A DNA stretch of 64,000 nucleotides from an uncultured Aurantimonas sp. (GCA_947488615.1 CANKZU010000001.1:463031-527030); one strand, 5' to 3'; counted from the stretch's first letter, positions 17,932-27,057 are shown. Translations and numbers: made by a program. The notes: generated by a model not told the origin, from the letters alone.

Positions 17932-17955
17932 TGTCATGTGTGATCACAAATGACA
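17932..17955. promoter_or_regulatory. Near-perfect 24-bp palindrome, candidate GntR operator
   Basis: Half-sites TGTCAT and ATGACA flank the core TGTGATCACA; 11 of 12 base pairs are symmetric, with the single mismatch at pair seven. It lies between the divergent gntR gene (66 bases before its ATG) and the ABC operon (93 bases before the ATG at 18049). Position and symmetry fit a dimeric GntR-family operator that would control both directions. The core also resembles a CRP/FNR-like half-site pair, so a global regulator is possible. Confidence 0.65.
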
Positions 17956-18048
17956 ATCTGAGTGGAGGGACGGCAGGCCGTCTCCGCGGGTCCCGCGGAT
18001 TACGGGCTGAGGGAGCCCCTTCTGACAGGTCCATTGGGAGGAAGAAGA

Positions 18049-19308
18049 ATGTCCAGTTCGCATATCCGGCCCCACCGCAGACAGGTCATCAAGGGCATCG
18101 GCACGGCGGCACTCGTCGCCGGTCTCGGCACGCCCTTTATCGCCCGGGCACAAAGCGAGGTCGTCAAGATCGGCCATTTGACGCCGCTGACCGGCTTCCT
18201 CGGCCCCCTCGGCGAATACGCCCAGCTCGGCGTCCAGCTGGCGGTCGAGGAACTCAACGCCGCCGGCGGCATCGACGGGCGCCAGATCGAGCTCCTGATG
18301 GAGGACAGCGTCAATCCGGCCACGGCATCGACCAAGGCCGAGCGCTATATCACCCGCGACAACGTCGCCTGCATCATCGGCGAAATCAGCTCGGCGTCCG
18401 GCCTCGCGATCGCGCAGGTCGTCGAACGGAACAAGAAGCTGTTCTTCAACACCGGCTGCAACTCCGATGCCCTGCGTGGCAGCGACTGCAGCCGCTACAT
18501 GTTCCATGTCGAGGCATCGAACTCGCAATATGTGAAGGGTGTTGGCTCGGCTTTCCTGCGCGACGGCCTCATCGACGGGAAGAAGATCTACTTCCTCACC
18601 GCCGACTACGCCTACGGCCAGGATCTTTCCCGCGTCGGCAAGAACTTCATCGAGGCCAACAACGGCACGGTCGCATGGGAGGATCTGGTTCCGACCGACG
18701 CCACCGATTTCAGCGCCTACATCCTGAAGATCCGGCAAGCGCAACCCGATCTCATCATCTCCAACCTTGCCGGCAATCAGATCACCAATTTCGTCAAGCA
18801 GTATACCGAGTACGGCCTCGATTTTCCCTATGGCGGGTTCGGCTTCGACACCGCCGTCGCCTGGGGCGCCGGCAAGGGCAATTTCGGCGGCGAATGGCCG
18901 GTGGTCTGGCATCACAAGCTGGAAAACCCGGGCGCGCAGGCGTTCGTCCAAGCCTTCACCGCGAAGTGGGGCAAACCGCCAGACAACCAGGCCTGGGGCG
19001 ATTATCTCGCCACCAAGCTGGTCGCGCAGGCGATGACCGAGACCAAGTCGATCGAGACCGACGCCGTTCTGGAGTATTTCGAGGGCGAGCCGAAACTCGA
19101 CATCCTGAAGGCGCGCGAGGGGTATTTCCGCAAGCGCGACCACCAGCTCATCCAGGAAATGTACACGATGACGGCCAAGCCGATCGATCAGTTGGAGGAC
19201 GAGTGGGATCTGATGCTGCTCGGCGCGGCCGTGCCGGGCGAAGGCGAGGATCTGGAGGCGATCGCACCGACCGAGGCCGAGAACGCCTGTAGCTTCGACG
19301 CCGCATAG
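18049..19308 (+). CDS. ABC transporter substrate-binding protein, branched-chain amino acid/amide type
   Basis: 419 residues from the ATG at 18049 with GGGAGGAAG upstream. The leader carries a twin-arginine-like motif (HRRQVIKG) followed by a hydrophobic stretch and an ARAQ cleavage site, so Tat export is likely. The mature part is a Peripla_BP_6/LivJ-type protein (IGHLTPLTGFLGPLGEYAQLGVQLAVEELNAAGG). The ligand is unknown; neighbours suggest a beta-hydroxy acid or quaternary ammonium compound. It is the first gene of the transport and catabolic operon and is followed by a strong stem-loop. Confidence 0.9.
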   Translation: MSSSHIRPHRRQVIKGIGTAALVAGLGTPFIARAQSEVVKIGHLTPLTGFLGPLGEYAQLGVQLAVEELNAAGGIDGRQIELLMEDSVNPATASTKAERYITRDNVACIIGEISSASGLAIAQVVERNKKLFFNTGCNSDALRGSDCSRYMFHVEASNSQYVKGVGSAFLRDGLIDGKKIYFLTADYAYGQDLSRVGKNFIEANNGTVAWEDLVPTDATDFSAYILKIRQAQPDLIISNLAGNQITNFVKQYTEYGLDFPYGGFGFDTAVAWGAGKGNFGGEWPVVWHHKLENPGAQAFVQAFTAKWGKPPDNQAWGDYLATKLVAQAMTETKSIETDAVLEYFEGEPKLDILKAREGYFRKRDHQLIQEMYTMTAKPIDQLEDEWDLMLLGAAVPGEGEDLEAIAPTEAENACSFDAA

Positions 19309-19325
19309 GCTCGTCGTAGCGGGTT

Positions 19326-19356
19326 CGTCGGCGCGGCGCCGCTCGTCGCGCCGACG
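19326..19356 (+). terminator. Stem-loop after the substrate-binding-protein gene
   Basis: A perfect 10-bp stem (CGTCGGCGCG paired with CGCGCCGACG) with an 11-base loop, followed by GGTTTTG. It lies between the binding-protein gene and livH. In such operons, hairpins here usually act as partial terminators or as mRNA 3'-end stabilisers that keep the binding protein in excess over the permease. Confidence 0.6.
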
Positions 19357-19394
19357 GGTTTTGAAGTCTTCCGATCACCGCTGAGGGTCGTACC

Positions 19395-20273
19395 TTGCCC
19401 CTGGAAGCCATCTTTGTCCTCGAACAGGTCGTCAACGGCCTGTTCGTCGGCGTCAATTATCTGCTGATCGCCCTCGGCCTGTCGCTGATCTTTTCGCTCG
19501 GCGGCATCGTCAATCTGGCGCATGGCGGTTTCTACGCGATCGGCGCGTATCTGGTCGTCCTGCTGTTCGACACACTCGGCTATCCCGCCTTCGTGGCCGC
19601 GCCGCTCCTGGTGGCGGTTATCGGCGTGGGGGTCGAACGGGTCTTCCTGCGGCCCTTCTACAAAGCAGATCCGGCGTTGAGCCTGTTGCTGACCTTCGGG
19701 CTCGCCATGGTCATCGAGCAGTCGCTCCGCATGATCTTCGGCGCGAGCCCGCGTCCCTTCTCGATCCCGCAATTTCTCAGCGGCCAGATCTTCATCGGCG
19801 ACTTCATCTATTCGCGCTATCGCTTCGCCATCCTGGTCGTCGCCACCGCCGCCGTGGCCGGCCTCTGGCTGCTCTTGCAGCGAACGCCGTTCGGCCGGAT
19901 CGTGCGGGCCGGCATCCAGGCGCCCGACATGGTCGGCGCGCTCGGCATCTCCCTGAAGCCGTATCTGACCGCCGTCGCTGCCCTTGGTCTCGGCCTCGCC
20001 GGACTGGCCGGAACGATGATGGCCCCGATCACGGGCATTCATCCGGCCATGGGAGCCGAGATCCTCATCCCCGCTTTCGTGGTCGTGGTGATTGGCGGCC
20101 TGGGATCGTTCTGGGGCGTGATCGTCGCCGCCCTCCTCGTCGGCGTGGTCCGTGGCCTGACCATCTATTTCTATCCGCCGGCGGCCGAAGCCTCGATGTA
20201 CATCTTGATGCTGCTCGTGCTGCTCGTCAGGCCCCGTGGCCTGTTCGGCGAGCGGATCGCCAGGTTCGAGTAG
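19395..20273 (+). CDS. Branched-chain-type ABC transporter permease, LivH family
   Basis: 292 residues from a TTG at 19395, with GAGGG seven bases upstream. About eight hydrophobic segments and the LivH signature VNGLFVGVNYLLIALGLSL and GIVNLAHGGFYAIGAY at the N-terminus mark it as the first integral membrane subunit. It forms the inner-membrane channel with the LivM domain of the next protein. It is separated from the binding-protein gene only by the 19326-19356 stem-loop and precedes the fused LivMGF gene by nine bases. Confidence 0.9.
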   Translation: MPLEAIFVLEQVVNGLFVGVNYLLIALGLSLIFSLGGIVNLAHGGFYAIGAYLVVLLFDTLGYPAFVAAPLLVAVIGVGVERVFLRPFYKADPALSLLLTFGLAMVIEQSLRMIFGASPRPFSIPQFLSGQIFIGDFIYSRYRFAILVVATAAVAGLWLLLQRTPFGRIVRAGIQAPDMVGALGISLKPYLTAVAALGLGLAGLAGTMMAPITGIHPAMGAEILIPAFVVVVIGGLGSFWGVIVAALLVGVVRGLTIYFYPPAAEASMYILMLLVLLVRPRGLFGERIARFE

Positions 20274-20282
20274 GGCGCTCCC

Positions 20283-22802
20283 ATGCTGTCACGGTCTCTC
20301 AACATCGTCATCGCATTGGCGGCGCTTGTCATCCTGCCGTTCTTTATGGAAGCGATTGGTCTGACGGTCGATTCCGCCATCGACGTGATCGTGCTCGCCA
20401 CGGCCGCGCTCGCGTTGAATCTTTTGTTCGGCTACACCGGGCTGATCTCCTTCGGCAACGGGCTGTGGTTCGGCATCGGCGTCTACGCCGCCGCGCTGGC
20501 CCATCTGAACTGGTTTCCCGACCAGATGCTGCTGCCCGCGCTGATCTCGGTCGCCACCGTCGCGGTCATGGCCACCGTCCTCGGGTTCCTCATCTTGCGG
20601 CGCAAGGGCGTCTATTTTTCGCTTCTGACCTTGGCTCTCACGGCCCTCGGCTACGCCATTGCATTTCGCTGGACGGAGGTGACCGGCGGTGAAAACGGCC
20701 TCGGCGGCATCACCCGCCCGGCCCCGTTCGGCCTCTCGACAGTAAACAGCGACTCCTATTACGTGCTCGCCGCCATCGTGGTCTTCGCCGTATTCTTCGC
20801 CCTGCAACGCTTCGTCCGCTCGCCGATCGGCACGGTCCTCGTCGCGATCCGGGAAAACGAGGAGCGGGCGCGCTTCCTCGGCTACGCGACACCCTCCTAC
20901 AAGCTGATCTGTTTCGTCGTCTCGGCGACCGTCACGGCCCTTGCCGGCGTTCTGTTCCTTTTCCATCACCGCTTCGCCTCGGCCGACCCCGTCTCGCCGG
21001 CCTTTTCCGGCGAGCTCCTCGCTATGGTGTTGATCGGCGGCTCGCGCAGCTTCCTCGGCCCGGCCCTCGGCGCGCTGTTCTACGTCCTGTTCCGCGAGTT
21101 CCTGTCGCAATGGACCGGCGACTGGCTGTTCTATTTCGGCCTGCTCTTCGTCGGCTTCATCATGTTCTCGCCGTCCGGTCTCGTCGGCGTGGCCGGGCGC
21201 ATCATCGGCCCGTTTCTGCCGAAGCGCACGGGCGCCGCCGCGATGGCCAATCGCAGCACCGCCGAGGGCGAACCGCTGCCCGCCTTTCTGCGCCGCAAGG
21301 ATGCCGGACAGGAGCCGCTGCTTCGCATCGACGGGCTCGCCAAGAATTTCGGCTCCGTCCAGGCGGTGCGCGACGCAAGCTTTACCGTTCGCAATCGGAC
21401 CCTGCATGCGCTGATCGGTCCCAACGGCGCCGGCAAGACCAGTGCGTTCAACCTCATCTCCGGCATGTTCGCGCCCAATCGCGGCAAGGTGACCCTTGGC
21501 GATGAGAGCATCGCGGGCTTGCCGCCCGAATCCGTGTGCCGCCGGGGTTTGGCCCGCTCCTTCCAGATCACCAATCTCTTCCCGACCCTCAGCGTCGAGG
21601 AGAACCTGCGACTGGGCGTTCAGGCCACCCATGCCAGCCGATTCAATCCGTGGATCGGCGCGAAAGGGATCGCGGCGATCAATCAGGAAACCGCCGAGAT
21701 CATCCGCTTTCTCGGCGTCCGCGGCATGGAGAGCGCCGAGGCGGGGGCGCTGTCCTATGGCGGACAGCGGGTGCTCGACATGGGGCTCGCCATCACCTCG
21801 AAGCCGCGCATGCTGCTGCTGGACGAGCCGTTGGCCGGACTGGCCGCGGCGGAGCGCGAACGGATCGGTCGCCTGATTCGCCAGATCGCCGACGATATCC
21901 CGGTGCTCCTGGTCGAACATGACATCGACCGCGTCTTCGACCTGGCGGATGCCGTTACCGTGATGAATGGCGGTGAGGTCCTCGTCGACGGGAGCGCGGA
22001 TGAGGTTCGCACCGACAAGCGCGTGCAGGACATCTATATCGGCTCGGGCGTCGCCGCCCTGGCCGCGCGCGAACTCGTCTCGGCCGCCCGACCGGAACTG
22101 CTGCTCGGCCTCAAGGGGATCGATACCTTCTATGGTAAGAGCCAGATCCTTTCGGACGTGTCGCTGGACGTCCATCACGGCGAGATCGTCGCCCTGCTCG
22201 GCCGCAACGGGGCGGGCAAGACCACCTTGCTGAAGACGTTGATCGGCATCGCCCCGCCCGCGACCGGCGAGGCGACCTTGGCTGGCGAAAACATCGCAGG
22301 TCTTGCCTCCGCCGACATCGCGCGCCGTGGAGTGGGATATGTCCCGCAGGGCCGGGGACTGTTTTCCGGCATGTCGGTGCGCCAGAACCTCGAATTGGGG
22401 CGCCTGCGGCGGTTGACCGGCAATGGCCGCCACTGGACCGAGGAGCGGGTGCTCGAATTCTTTCCCCGGCTTCGCGAACGGCTCGACATCGATGCCGACC
22501 GCCTGTCGGGCGGCGAGCAGCAGATGGTCGCGGTGGCCCGCGCACTCGTCGGCGACACCCGCCTGTTGCTGCTGGACGAACCCTTCGAGGGATTGTCCCC
22601 GGCGATCACCGAAGAGTTGTTCGACGCCTTCGACAAGCTGCGCAGCGAGGTTTCGATCCTGATCGTCGATCATCATCTCGATCTCGTGCTCAATCTCGCC
22701 GATCGGGTGACGGTGCTCGAACGCGGTCGCGTCGTGCATGAAGGACCCGCCCGGCCGCTGGCGCGCGATCTCGATCTGCGCCGGGAGGTCCTTTGGCTCT
22801 GA
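20283..22802 (+). CDS. Triple fusion LivM permease - LivG ATPase - LivF ATPase
   Basis: 839 residues in one continuous frame. Residues 1-310 are a LivM-type permease with multiple membrane segments. A linker of about 35 residues leads to a LivG ATPase (Walker A GPNGAGKTS at 379-387, signature LSYGGQR near 490, Walker B LLLDEP near 512). A LivF ATPase follows (GRNGAGKTT near 640, LSGGEQQ near 741, LLLDEPFEG near 762). The LivG signature is non-canonical (Y for G at position 3) as in many LivG proteins. Most such systems encode these as three proteins; with LivH upstream the transporter needs only two membrane-complex polypeptides plus the binding protein. Confidence 0.92.
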   Translation: MLSRSLNIVIALAALVILPFFMEAIGLTVDSAIDVIVLATAALALNLLFGYTGLISFGNGLWFGIGVYAAALAHLNWFPDQMLLPALISVATVAVMATVLGFLILRRKGVYFSLLTLALTALGYAIAFRWTEVTGGENGLGGITRPAPFGLSTVNSDSYYVLAAIVVFAVFFALQRFVRSPIGTVLVAIRENEERARFLGYATPSYKLICFVVSATVTALAGVLFLFHHRFASADPVSPAFSGELLAMVLIGGSRSFLGPALGALFYVLFREFLSQWTGDWLFYFGLLFVGFIMFSPSGLVGVAGRIIGPFLPKRTGAAAMANRSTAEGEPLPAFLRRKDAGQEPLLRIDGLAKNFGSVQAVRDASFTVRNRTLHALIGPNGAGKTSAFNLISGMFAPNRGKVTLGDESIAGLPPESVCRRGLARSFQITNLFPTLSVEENLRLGVQATHASRFNPWIGAKGIAAINQETAEIIRFLGVRGMESAEAGALSYGGQRVLDMGLAITSKPRMLLLDEPLAGLAAAERERIGRLIRQIADDIPVLLVEHDIDRVFDLADAVTVMNGGEVLVDGSADEVRTDKRVQDIYIGSGVAALAARELVSAARPELLLGLKGIDTFYGKSQILSDVSLDVHHGEIVALLGRNGAGKTTLLKTLIGIAPPATGEATLAGENIAGLASADIARRGVGYVPQGRGLFSGMSVRQNLELGRLRRLTGNGRHWTEERVLEFFPRLRERLDIDADRLSGGEQQMVAVARALVGDTRLLLLDEPFEGLSPAITEELFDAFDKLRSEVSILIVDHHLDLVLNLADRVTVLERGRVVHEGPARPLARDLDLRREVLWL

Positions 22803-22818
22803 ACGGCAGGGAGAATCC

Positions 22819-23766
22819 ATGACCAAGATCGCCATCGTCGGCTGCGGCTTGATCGGCCGCGCCTGGGCCATCACCTTCGCCCGCGCCGGCCACGACGTCG
22901 CGCTGTTCGACCGCCAGGATGGGGCTCCCGAAAGCGCGCGGGCCTATATCGCCGAAATCCTGCCGTCCCTGGCCGAATTCGACCTCTTGAATGGAGCGAT
23001 GCCCGAAGCCGTGCTCAGCCGTATCGCTCTGGCGCCGTCCCTGCCCGCCGCACTCGACGGCGCAGTGCATGTCCAGGAGAACACGCCCGAAGATCTGGCG
23101 ATCAAGCGCTCTGTCTTCAGCGAGCTCGAAGGGTATGCCGACGCCGACGCGGTGCTCGCCTCGTCGACCTCGGCGATCCTGCCCTCCTTGTTCAGCGAAC
23201 ATCTTCGCACCCGCGAGCGGTGCCTCGTCGCCCATCCGATCAACCCGCCCTACCTCGTGCCAGCAGTCGAGGTCGTCCCGGCGCCCTGGACCAGCGTCGA
23301 CGCGCGCGATCGGACCGCGAGCTTGATGCGCGAGGCCGGCCAGTCGCCGATCGTGATGAAGCGCGAGATTGACGGCTTCGTCATGAACCGTATGCAGGGG
23401 GCGCTGCTCGAAGAGGCGTTTCGCCTTGTTCACGATGGCTTCGCCGACCCCGAGGACGTCGACATCGGCATCAGGGAAGGCCTGGCGCTGCGCTGGAGCT
23501 TCATGGGGCCGTTCGAGACGATCGATCTCAACGCCCCCGGCGGCGTCCGCGACTACGTCACCCGCTACCAGGGGATCTATGAGACCATCGCGCCATCGCA
23601 GCGCCGCCGCGTCGATTGGGCCGGCCCGGTCATCGAGACCGTCGAAAAGGACCGCCGCGAGCGCCTGCCGGAAGACCAGCTTGGCGCCCGGCAGCAATGG
23701 CGCGACCGCCGCCTGATGGCTCTCGCCGCCCACAAGCGGCGATCCAACCGCGACATCAAATCCTGA
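22819..23766 (+). CDS. 3-hydroxyacyl-CoA-dehydrogenase-family beta-hydroxy acid dehydrogenase
   Basis: 315 residues from the ATG at 22819 (GGGAGA upstream). An NAD-binding Rossmann fold starts at once (IVGCGLIGRAWA), with the substrate loop ASSTSAILPS, the catalytic-region HPINPPYLVPAVEVV and a helical C-terminal domain. Length and motifs resemble lambda-crystallin/L-gulonate 3-dehydrogenase and L-carnitine 3-dehydrogenase more than fatty-acid enzymes. It would oxidise a free beta-hydroxy acid to the beta-keto acid consumed by the next gene product. Eleven bases separate the two genes. Carnitine is one candidate substrate, not proven here. Confidence 0.87.
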   Translation: MTKIAIVGCGLIGRAWAITFARAGHDVALFDRQDGAPESARAYIAEILPSLAEFDLLNGAMPEAVLSRIALAPSLPAALDGAVHVQENTPEDLAIKRSVFSELEGYADADAVLASSTSAILPSLFSEHLRTRERCLVAHPINPPYLVPAVEVVPAPWTSVDARDRTASLMREAGQSPIVMKREIDGFVMNRMQGALLEEAFRLVHDGFADPEDVDIGIREGLALRWSFMGPFETIDLNAPGGVRDYVTRYQGIYETIAPSQRRRVDWAGPVIETVEKDRRERLPEDQLGARQQWRDRRLMALAAHKRRSNRDIKS

Positions 23767-23777
23767 AGGAGACGGCC

Positions 23778-24707
23778 ATGGCCCAACGCAAAGTCATCAT
23801 CACCTGCGCCGTGACCGGCGCGATCCACACGCCGACCATGTCGCCGCATCTGCCGGTCACGCCCGATGAGATCGTCACGGATGCCGTGGCCGCCGCCGAA
23901 GCCGGCGCGGCGATCCTGCATCTCCATGCCCGCGATCCCGAGACCGGCAAGCCCGACCAGACGGTCGAGGCCTTCGCGCGCTTCCTGCCGCGGATCAAGC
24001 AACAGACCGGGGCGGTCATCAACATCACGTCCGGCGGCAGCCCCTACATGAAGGTCGAGGAACGCATCATGCCGGCCGCCCGGTTCAAGCCGGAGGTCGC
24101 CTCCCTCAACATGGGCTCGATGAATTTCGGCCTGTTTCACCTGCTCGACAAATACAAGGAATTCCAGCATCCGTGGGAGAAGGAGCACCTCGCCAACACC
24201 CGCGATCTCGTCTTCCGCAACACCTTCAAGGACATCGAGTACATCCTTGAGACCTGCTACGATAACGGCACCCGCTTCGAGTTCGAGTGCTACGACATCG
24301 GGCATCTCTACAATCTGAAGCATTTCCTGGATCGGGGTCTGGTGAAGCCACCGCTGTTCGTGCAGTCCGTCTTCGGCCTGCTCGGCGGCATCGGCCCGCA
24401 CCCGGAAGACGTCATGCACATGAAGCGGACCGCCGACCGGCTGTTCGGCGACGATTATCGCTGGTCGGTGCTCGGCGCCGGCCGCCACCAACTGGCCATC
24501 GCCGCGCAGGCCGCGGCCATGGGCGGAAATATCCGGGTCGGCCTGGAGGACTCGCTATGGGCCGGCGCCGGCAAGCTGGCGACCTCCAACGCCGATCAGG
24601 TTCGCCTGGCCCGCTCCATCATCGAGGGTCTGGGGCTGGACGTGGCCTCGCCCGACGAAGCGCGCGAGATCCTGCAGCTCAAGGGCGGCGACAAGGTCGA
24701 CATCTGA
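23778..24707 (+). CDS. Beta-keto acid cleavage enzyme (BKACE, DUF849)
   Basis: 309 residues from the ATG at 23778 with AAGGAGA upstream. The TIM-barrel family motifs are clear: ITCAVTGAIHTP at the start, the metal-binding HLHARDP (His48 and His50), INITSGG, FGLLGGIGPHPEDV, and the C-terminal GLEDSLWAGAGKLATSNADQV. BKACEs use Zn and acetyl-CoA to convert a beta-keto acid to acetoacetate and a CoA ester. The founding 3-keto-5-aminohexanoate enzyme and 3-dehydrocarnitine-cleaving relatives belong here. Last gene of the operon, converging on the helicase gene. Confidence 0.93.
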   Translation: MAQRKVIITCAVTGAIHTPTMSPHLPVTPDEIVTDAVAAAEAGAAILHLHARDPETGKPDQTVEAFARFLPRIKQQTGAVINITSGGSPYMKVEERIMPAARFKPEVASLNMGSMNFGLFHLLDKYKEFQHPWEKEHLANTRDLVFRNTFKDIEYILETCYDNGTRFEFECYDIGHLYNLKHFLDRGLVKPPLFVQSVFGLLGGIGPHPEDVMHMKRTADRLFGDDYRWSVLGAGRHQLAIAAQAAAMGGNIRVGLEDSLWAGAGKLATSNADQVRLARSIIEGLGLDVASPDEAREILQLKGGDKVDI

Positions 24708-24739
24708 TCCCTGCACCCGCCCGAGGGACAGTCTGGCGT

Positions 24740-26512
24740 TCAGACCTTCGGGCGTTTGGGACGGCGCGGCTTGCCCTGGGGTCTATCCGAGGTTGGCGCG
24801 CCGTCCTGGCGCTTGCCTTGATAGGGTTTCTTGCCGCGCGGCTTGCCCGATGGCCCCCTGCCCGCGCGCGCTCCCCCATCGCCGGGTGAATCCGTCATCG
24901 AGATCGTGATGTCGTCGCCGTCGCTGACCTCGGCCGCGGCAGCGAATTTCTTGGCGACGTTCTCGCTGATCTCGACCTTGGTCTCGCGGTCGAAAATCTT
25001 GATGGCGCCGATCTCCTCGCGGGTGATCTTGCCGCGCCGGCACAGAAGCGGCAGAATCCATTTCGGATCGGCATTGTTGCGCCGGCCGACATCCATGTGG
25101 AACCACACCGTGGGACCGCCGCGCGCGTGCTCCTTGCCGCGCCCCGGGGTCCGGTCCCGACCGGCCGCGTAGTCCTTGCCGGCCTTCGGATCGGGGCCGA
25201 AGCCAGGATCGAAGACGTCCTCCGGCGACGGCAGGCGCGACCGATAGAGCCGCGCCAACGCCGCCGCGATCTCCTCGGGCGAACGGGTCGCCAAAAGGTT
25301 GCGGGCGGCGGCCAGATCGTCCTCGCTGGCCTCCTGGGTCAGGATCGGATCGGACAACAGACGCTGCTCGTCGAGCCTGCGAATGTCGTCGGCGGATGGG
25401 GCCCCGCCCCACGTCGCCTGGATACGGGCCTCGGCCAGCAGACGCTCGGCCTTGCGCCGCCGCGAGATCGGCACCAGCAGCACCGACACGCCCTTGCGAC
25501 CGGCGCGGCCGGTTCGCCCGCTGCGATGCTGCAGCGTCTCCGCGTCGCTCGGCAAATCCGCGTGGACGACGAGGCCGAGGCTCGGCAGATCGATGCCGCG
25601 CGCCGCGACGTCGGTTGCCACGCACACCCGCGCCCGCCCGTCACGCAGCGCTTGCATCGCCTGATTGCGCTCGCTCTGGCCAAGTTCCCCGGACAGCGTC
25701 ACCGTCGAAAAGCCGCGCTCCAGCAACCCCGAGGAGAGATGACGCACCGCCTCTCTGGTGTTGCAGAAGACGATCGCGCTCGGCGCGTCCGCCTGCCGCA
25801 ATACATTGACGATCGCATGCTCCATCTCGTTCGGCGCGATGCGGATGGCTCGGTACTCGATGTCGACATGGCCGGCGGCGCCGCGCGTCGCCTCAATGCG
25901 CAGCGCGTCGCGCTGATAGCGCTTGGCCATGGTCGTGATCGTCTTCGGCAGGGTCGCCGAGAACAACAGGGTGCGGCGCTCGCGCGGCGTCGCCTCCAGC
26001 AGGAATTCCAGATCCTCGCGGAAGCCGAGATTGAGCATCTCGTCCGCCTCGTCCAGGACCAGGGCCTTGAGCCCGCCGATCCGCAGCGCGCCGCGCTCCA
26101 GATGGTCGCGCAGGCGGCCGGGCGTTCCCACCACGATGTGGACGCCCTGGGCCAGCTTCCGTTTCTCGGCCCGCGGGTCCATGCCGCCCACGCAGGTGAC
26201 GATCTGCGCGCCGGTCTGGGCGTAGAGCCAGGTCAGTTCGGTCGTGACCTGCATCGCCAGTTCGCGCGTCGGCGCGACGATCAGTGCCATCGGTTCGCCG
26301 GCCGGCCCCAGCCGCTCCGCGTCGCCGAGCAGCGTGGAGGCGATCGCCAGACCATAGGCGATGGTCTTGCCCGATCCGGTCTGGGCCGAGACGAGGAGAT
26401 CGCGTTCTGCCGCCTCCGGCTCCAGAACCGCGTCCTGGACCGGCGTCGGGTCTTCATAGCCGCGATCCGCGAGAGCGCGGGCCAGCGGAGGGCTCGTCGG
26501 GCGAAACGCCAT
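24740..26512 (-). CDS. DEAD-box RNA helicase with DbpA-type RNA-binding domain
   Basis: 590 residues from the ATG at 26512 (AAGGA upstream). Helicase motifs in order: Q motif (YEDPTPVQ), AQTGSGKT, PTRELA, VLDEADEML, LLFSATLP and HRSGRTGRAGR. A C-terminal DbpA/CsdA-like domain (FHMDVGRRNNADPKWILPLLCRRGKITREEIGAIKIF) is followed by a Gly/Arg/Lys-rich tail. Cytoplasmic ATP-dependent RNA unwinding, probably in ribosome assembly or cold adaptation. It is a stand-alone gene convergent with the BKACE gene; the 169 bases upstream hold no further gene. Confidence 0.92.
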   Translation of the reverse strand: MAFRPTSPPLARALADRGYEDPTPVQDAVLEPEAAERDLLVSAQTGSGKTIAYGLAIASTLLGDAERLGPAGEPMALIVAPTRELAMQVTTELTWLYAQTGAQIVTCVGGMDPRAEKRKLAQGVHIVVGTPGRLRDHLERGALRIGGLKALVLDEADEMLNLGFREDLEFLLEATPRERRTLLFSATLPKTITTMAKRYQRDALRIEATRGAAGHVDIEYRAIRIAPNEMEHAIVNVLRQADAPSAIVFCNTREAVRHLSSGLLERGFSTVTLSGELGQSERNQAMQALRDGRARVCVATDVAARGIDLPSLGLVVHADLPSDAETLQHRSGRTGRAGRKGVSVLLVPISRRRKAERLLAEARIQATWGGAPSADDIRRLDEQRLLSDPILTQEASEDDLAAARNLLATRSPEEIAAALARLYRSRLPSPEDVFDPGFGPDPKAGKDYAAGRDRTPGRGKEHARGGPTVWFHMDVGRRNNADPKWILPLLCRRGKITREEIGAIKIFDRETKVEISENVAKKFAAAAEVSDGDDITISMTDSPGDGGARAGRGPSGKPRGKKPYQGKRQDGAPTSDRPQGKPRRPKRPKV

Positions 26513-26681
26513 GGGGCAGTCCTTGCATAGTGTCGGTCGCGGCATCGCATGGAGCATGCGACGCGCGCCCCGGCGCGTTTGCGCGCTCTCCTATGGCACA
26601 GGCCGTTACCAGGCTCAATCGACGCGATACTCGCTCTCCCGCACAATCAGGCAGGAAGCCGCCGACTCTCGGACGATGCGA

Positions 26682-27053
26682 TCAGCTCAGATAGCGTTTG
26701 ACATCCTCAGCCAGCGACATTGGGTCGAACGGCTTGGCGATCAGGCCGGCCGCCCCGAGCGAGAGAAAGCGCTCGACCTCATAGCTCTGGGTTCTGGCGG
26801 TGATGAAGACGACCGGGCACGAGGCCGTCCTGTCGTCGCTCCGGAGGGCCTTGAGGGTTTCGGGACCGTCCATTCCAGGCATCATCACGTCGAGCAGGAT
26901 GAGGTCGGGCTGCCACGCCGGCGCCGCCATGAGCGCATCGGTCCCGGAGGAACAGGTTTTCACTTCGAATGCCGGATCCAGCTCCAGCGACATTTCCGCG
27001 ACTTCGCGGATATCCGCCTCGTCGTCGACATAGAGAATGCGGTATTTCGACAT
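26682..27053 (-). CDS. Stand-alone receiver-domain response regulator
   Basis: 123 residues from the ATG at 27053, consisting of one receiver domain with no output domain: acidic pocket DDE at 10-12, phosphoacceptor Asp55 (LILLDVMMPG), conserved Thr/Ala switch region (ITARTQSYE) and Lys (IAKPFDP). CheY/Spo0F-like proteins of this size relay phosphate between kinases. It lies four bases downstream of a hybrid kinase gene and is probably co-transcribed, so it may take phosphate from that kinase's receivers. Confidence 0.9.
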   Translation of the reverse strand: MSKYRILYVDDEADIREVAEMSLELDPAFEVKTCSSGTDALMAAPAWQPDLILLDVMMPGMDGPETLKALRSDDRTASCPVVFITARTQSYEVERFLSLGAAGLIAKPFDPMSLAEDVKRYLS

Positions 27054-27057
27054 TGGC

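Noticed and set aside
20289-22874. 861-codon open frame antisense to the LivMGF fusion
   Set aside because: It mirrors the high-GC codon structure of the plus-strand gene, has no family motifs and no ribosome site; the plus-strand ABC motifs are decisive.
24720-24751. Imperfect hairpin (GTCTG/CAGAC core) at the convergent BKACE and helicase ends
   Set aside because: Short core stem, mismatched outer stem and no T-run; it may be a weak bidirectional terminator but is not strong enough to list.
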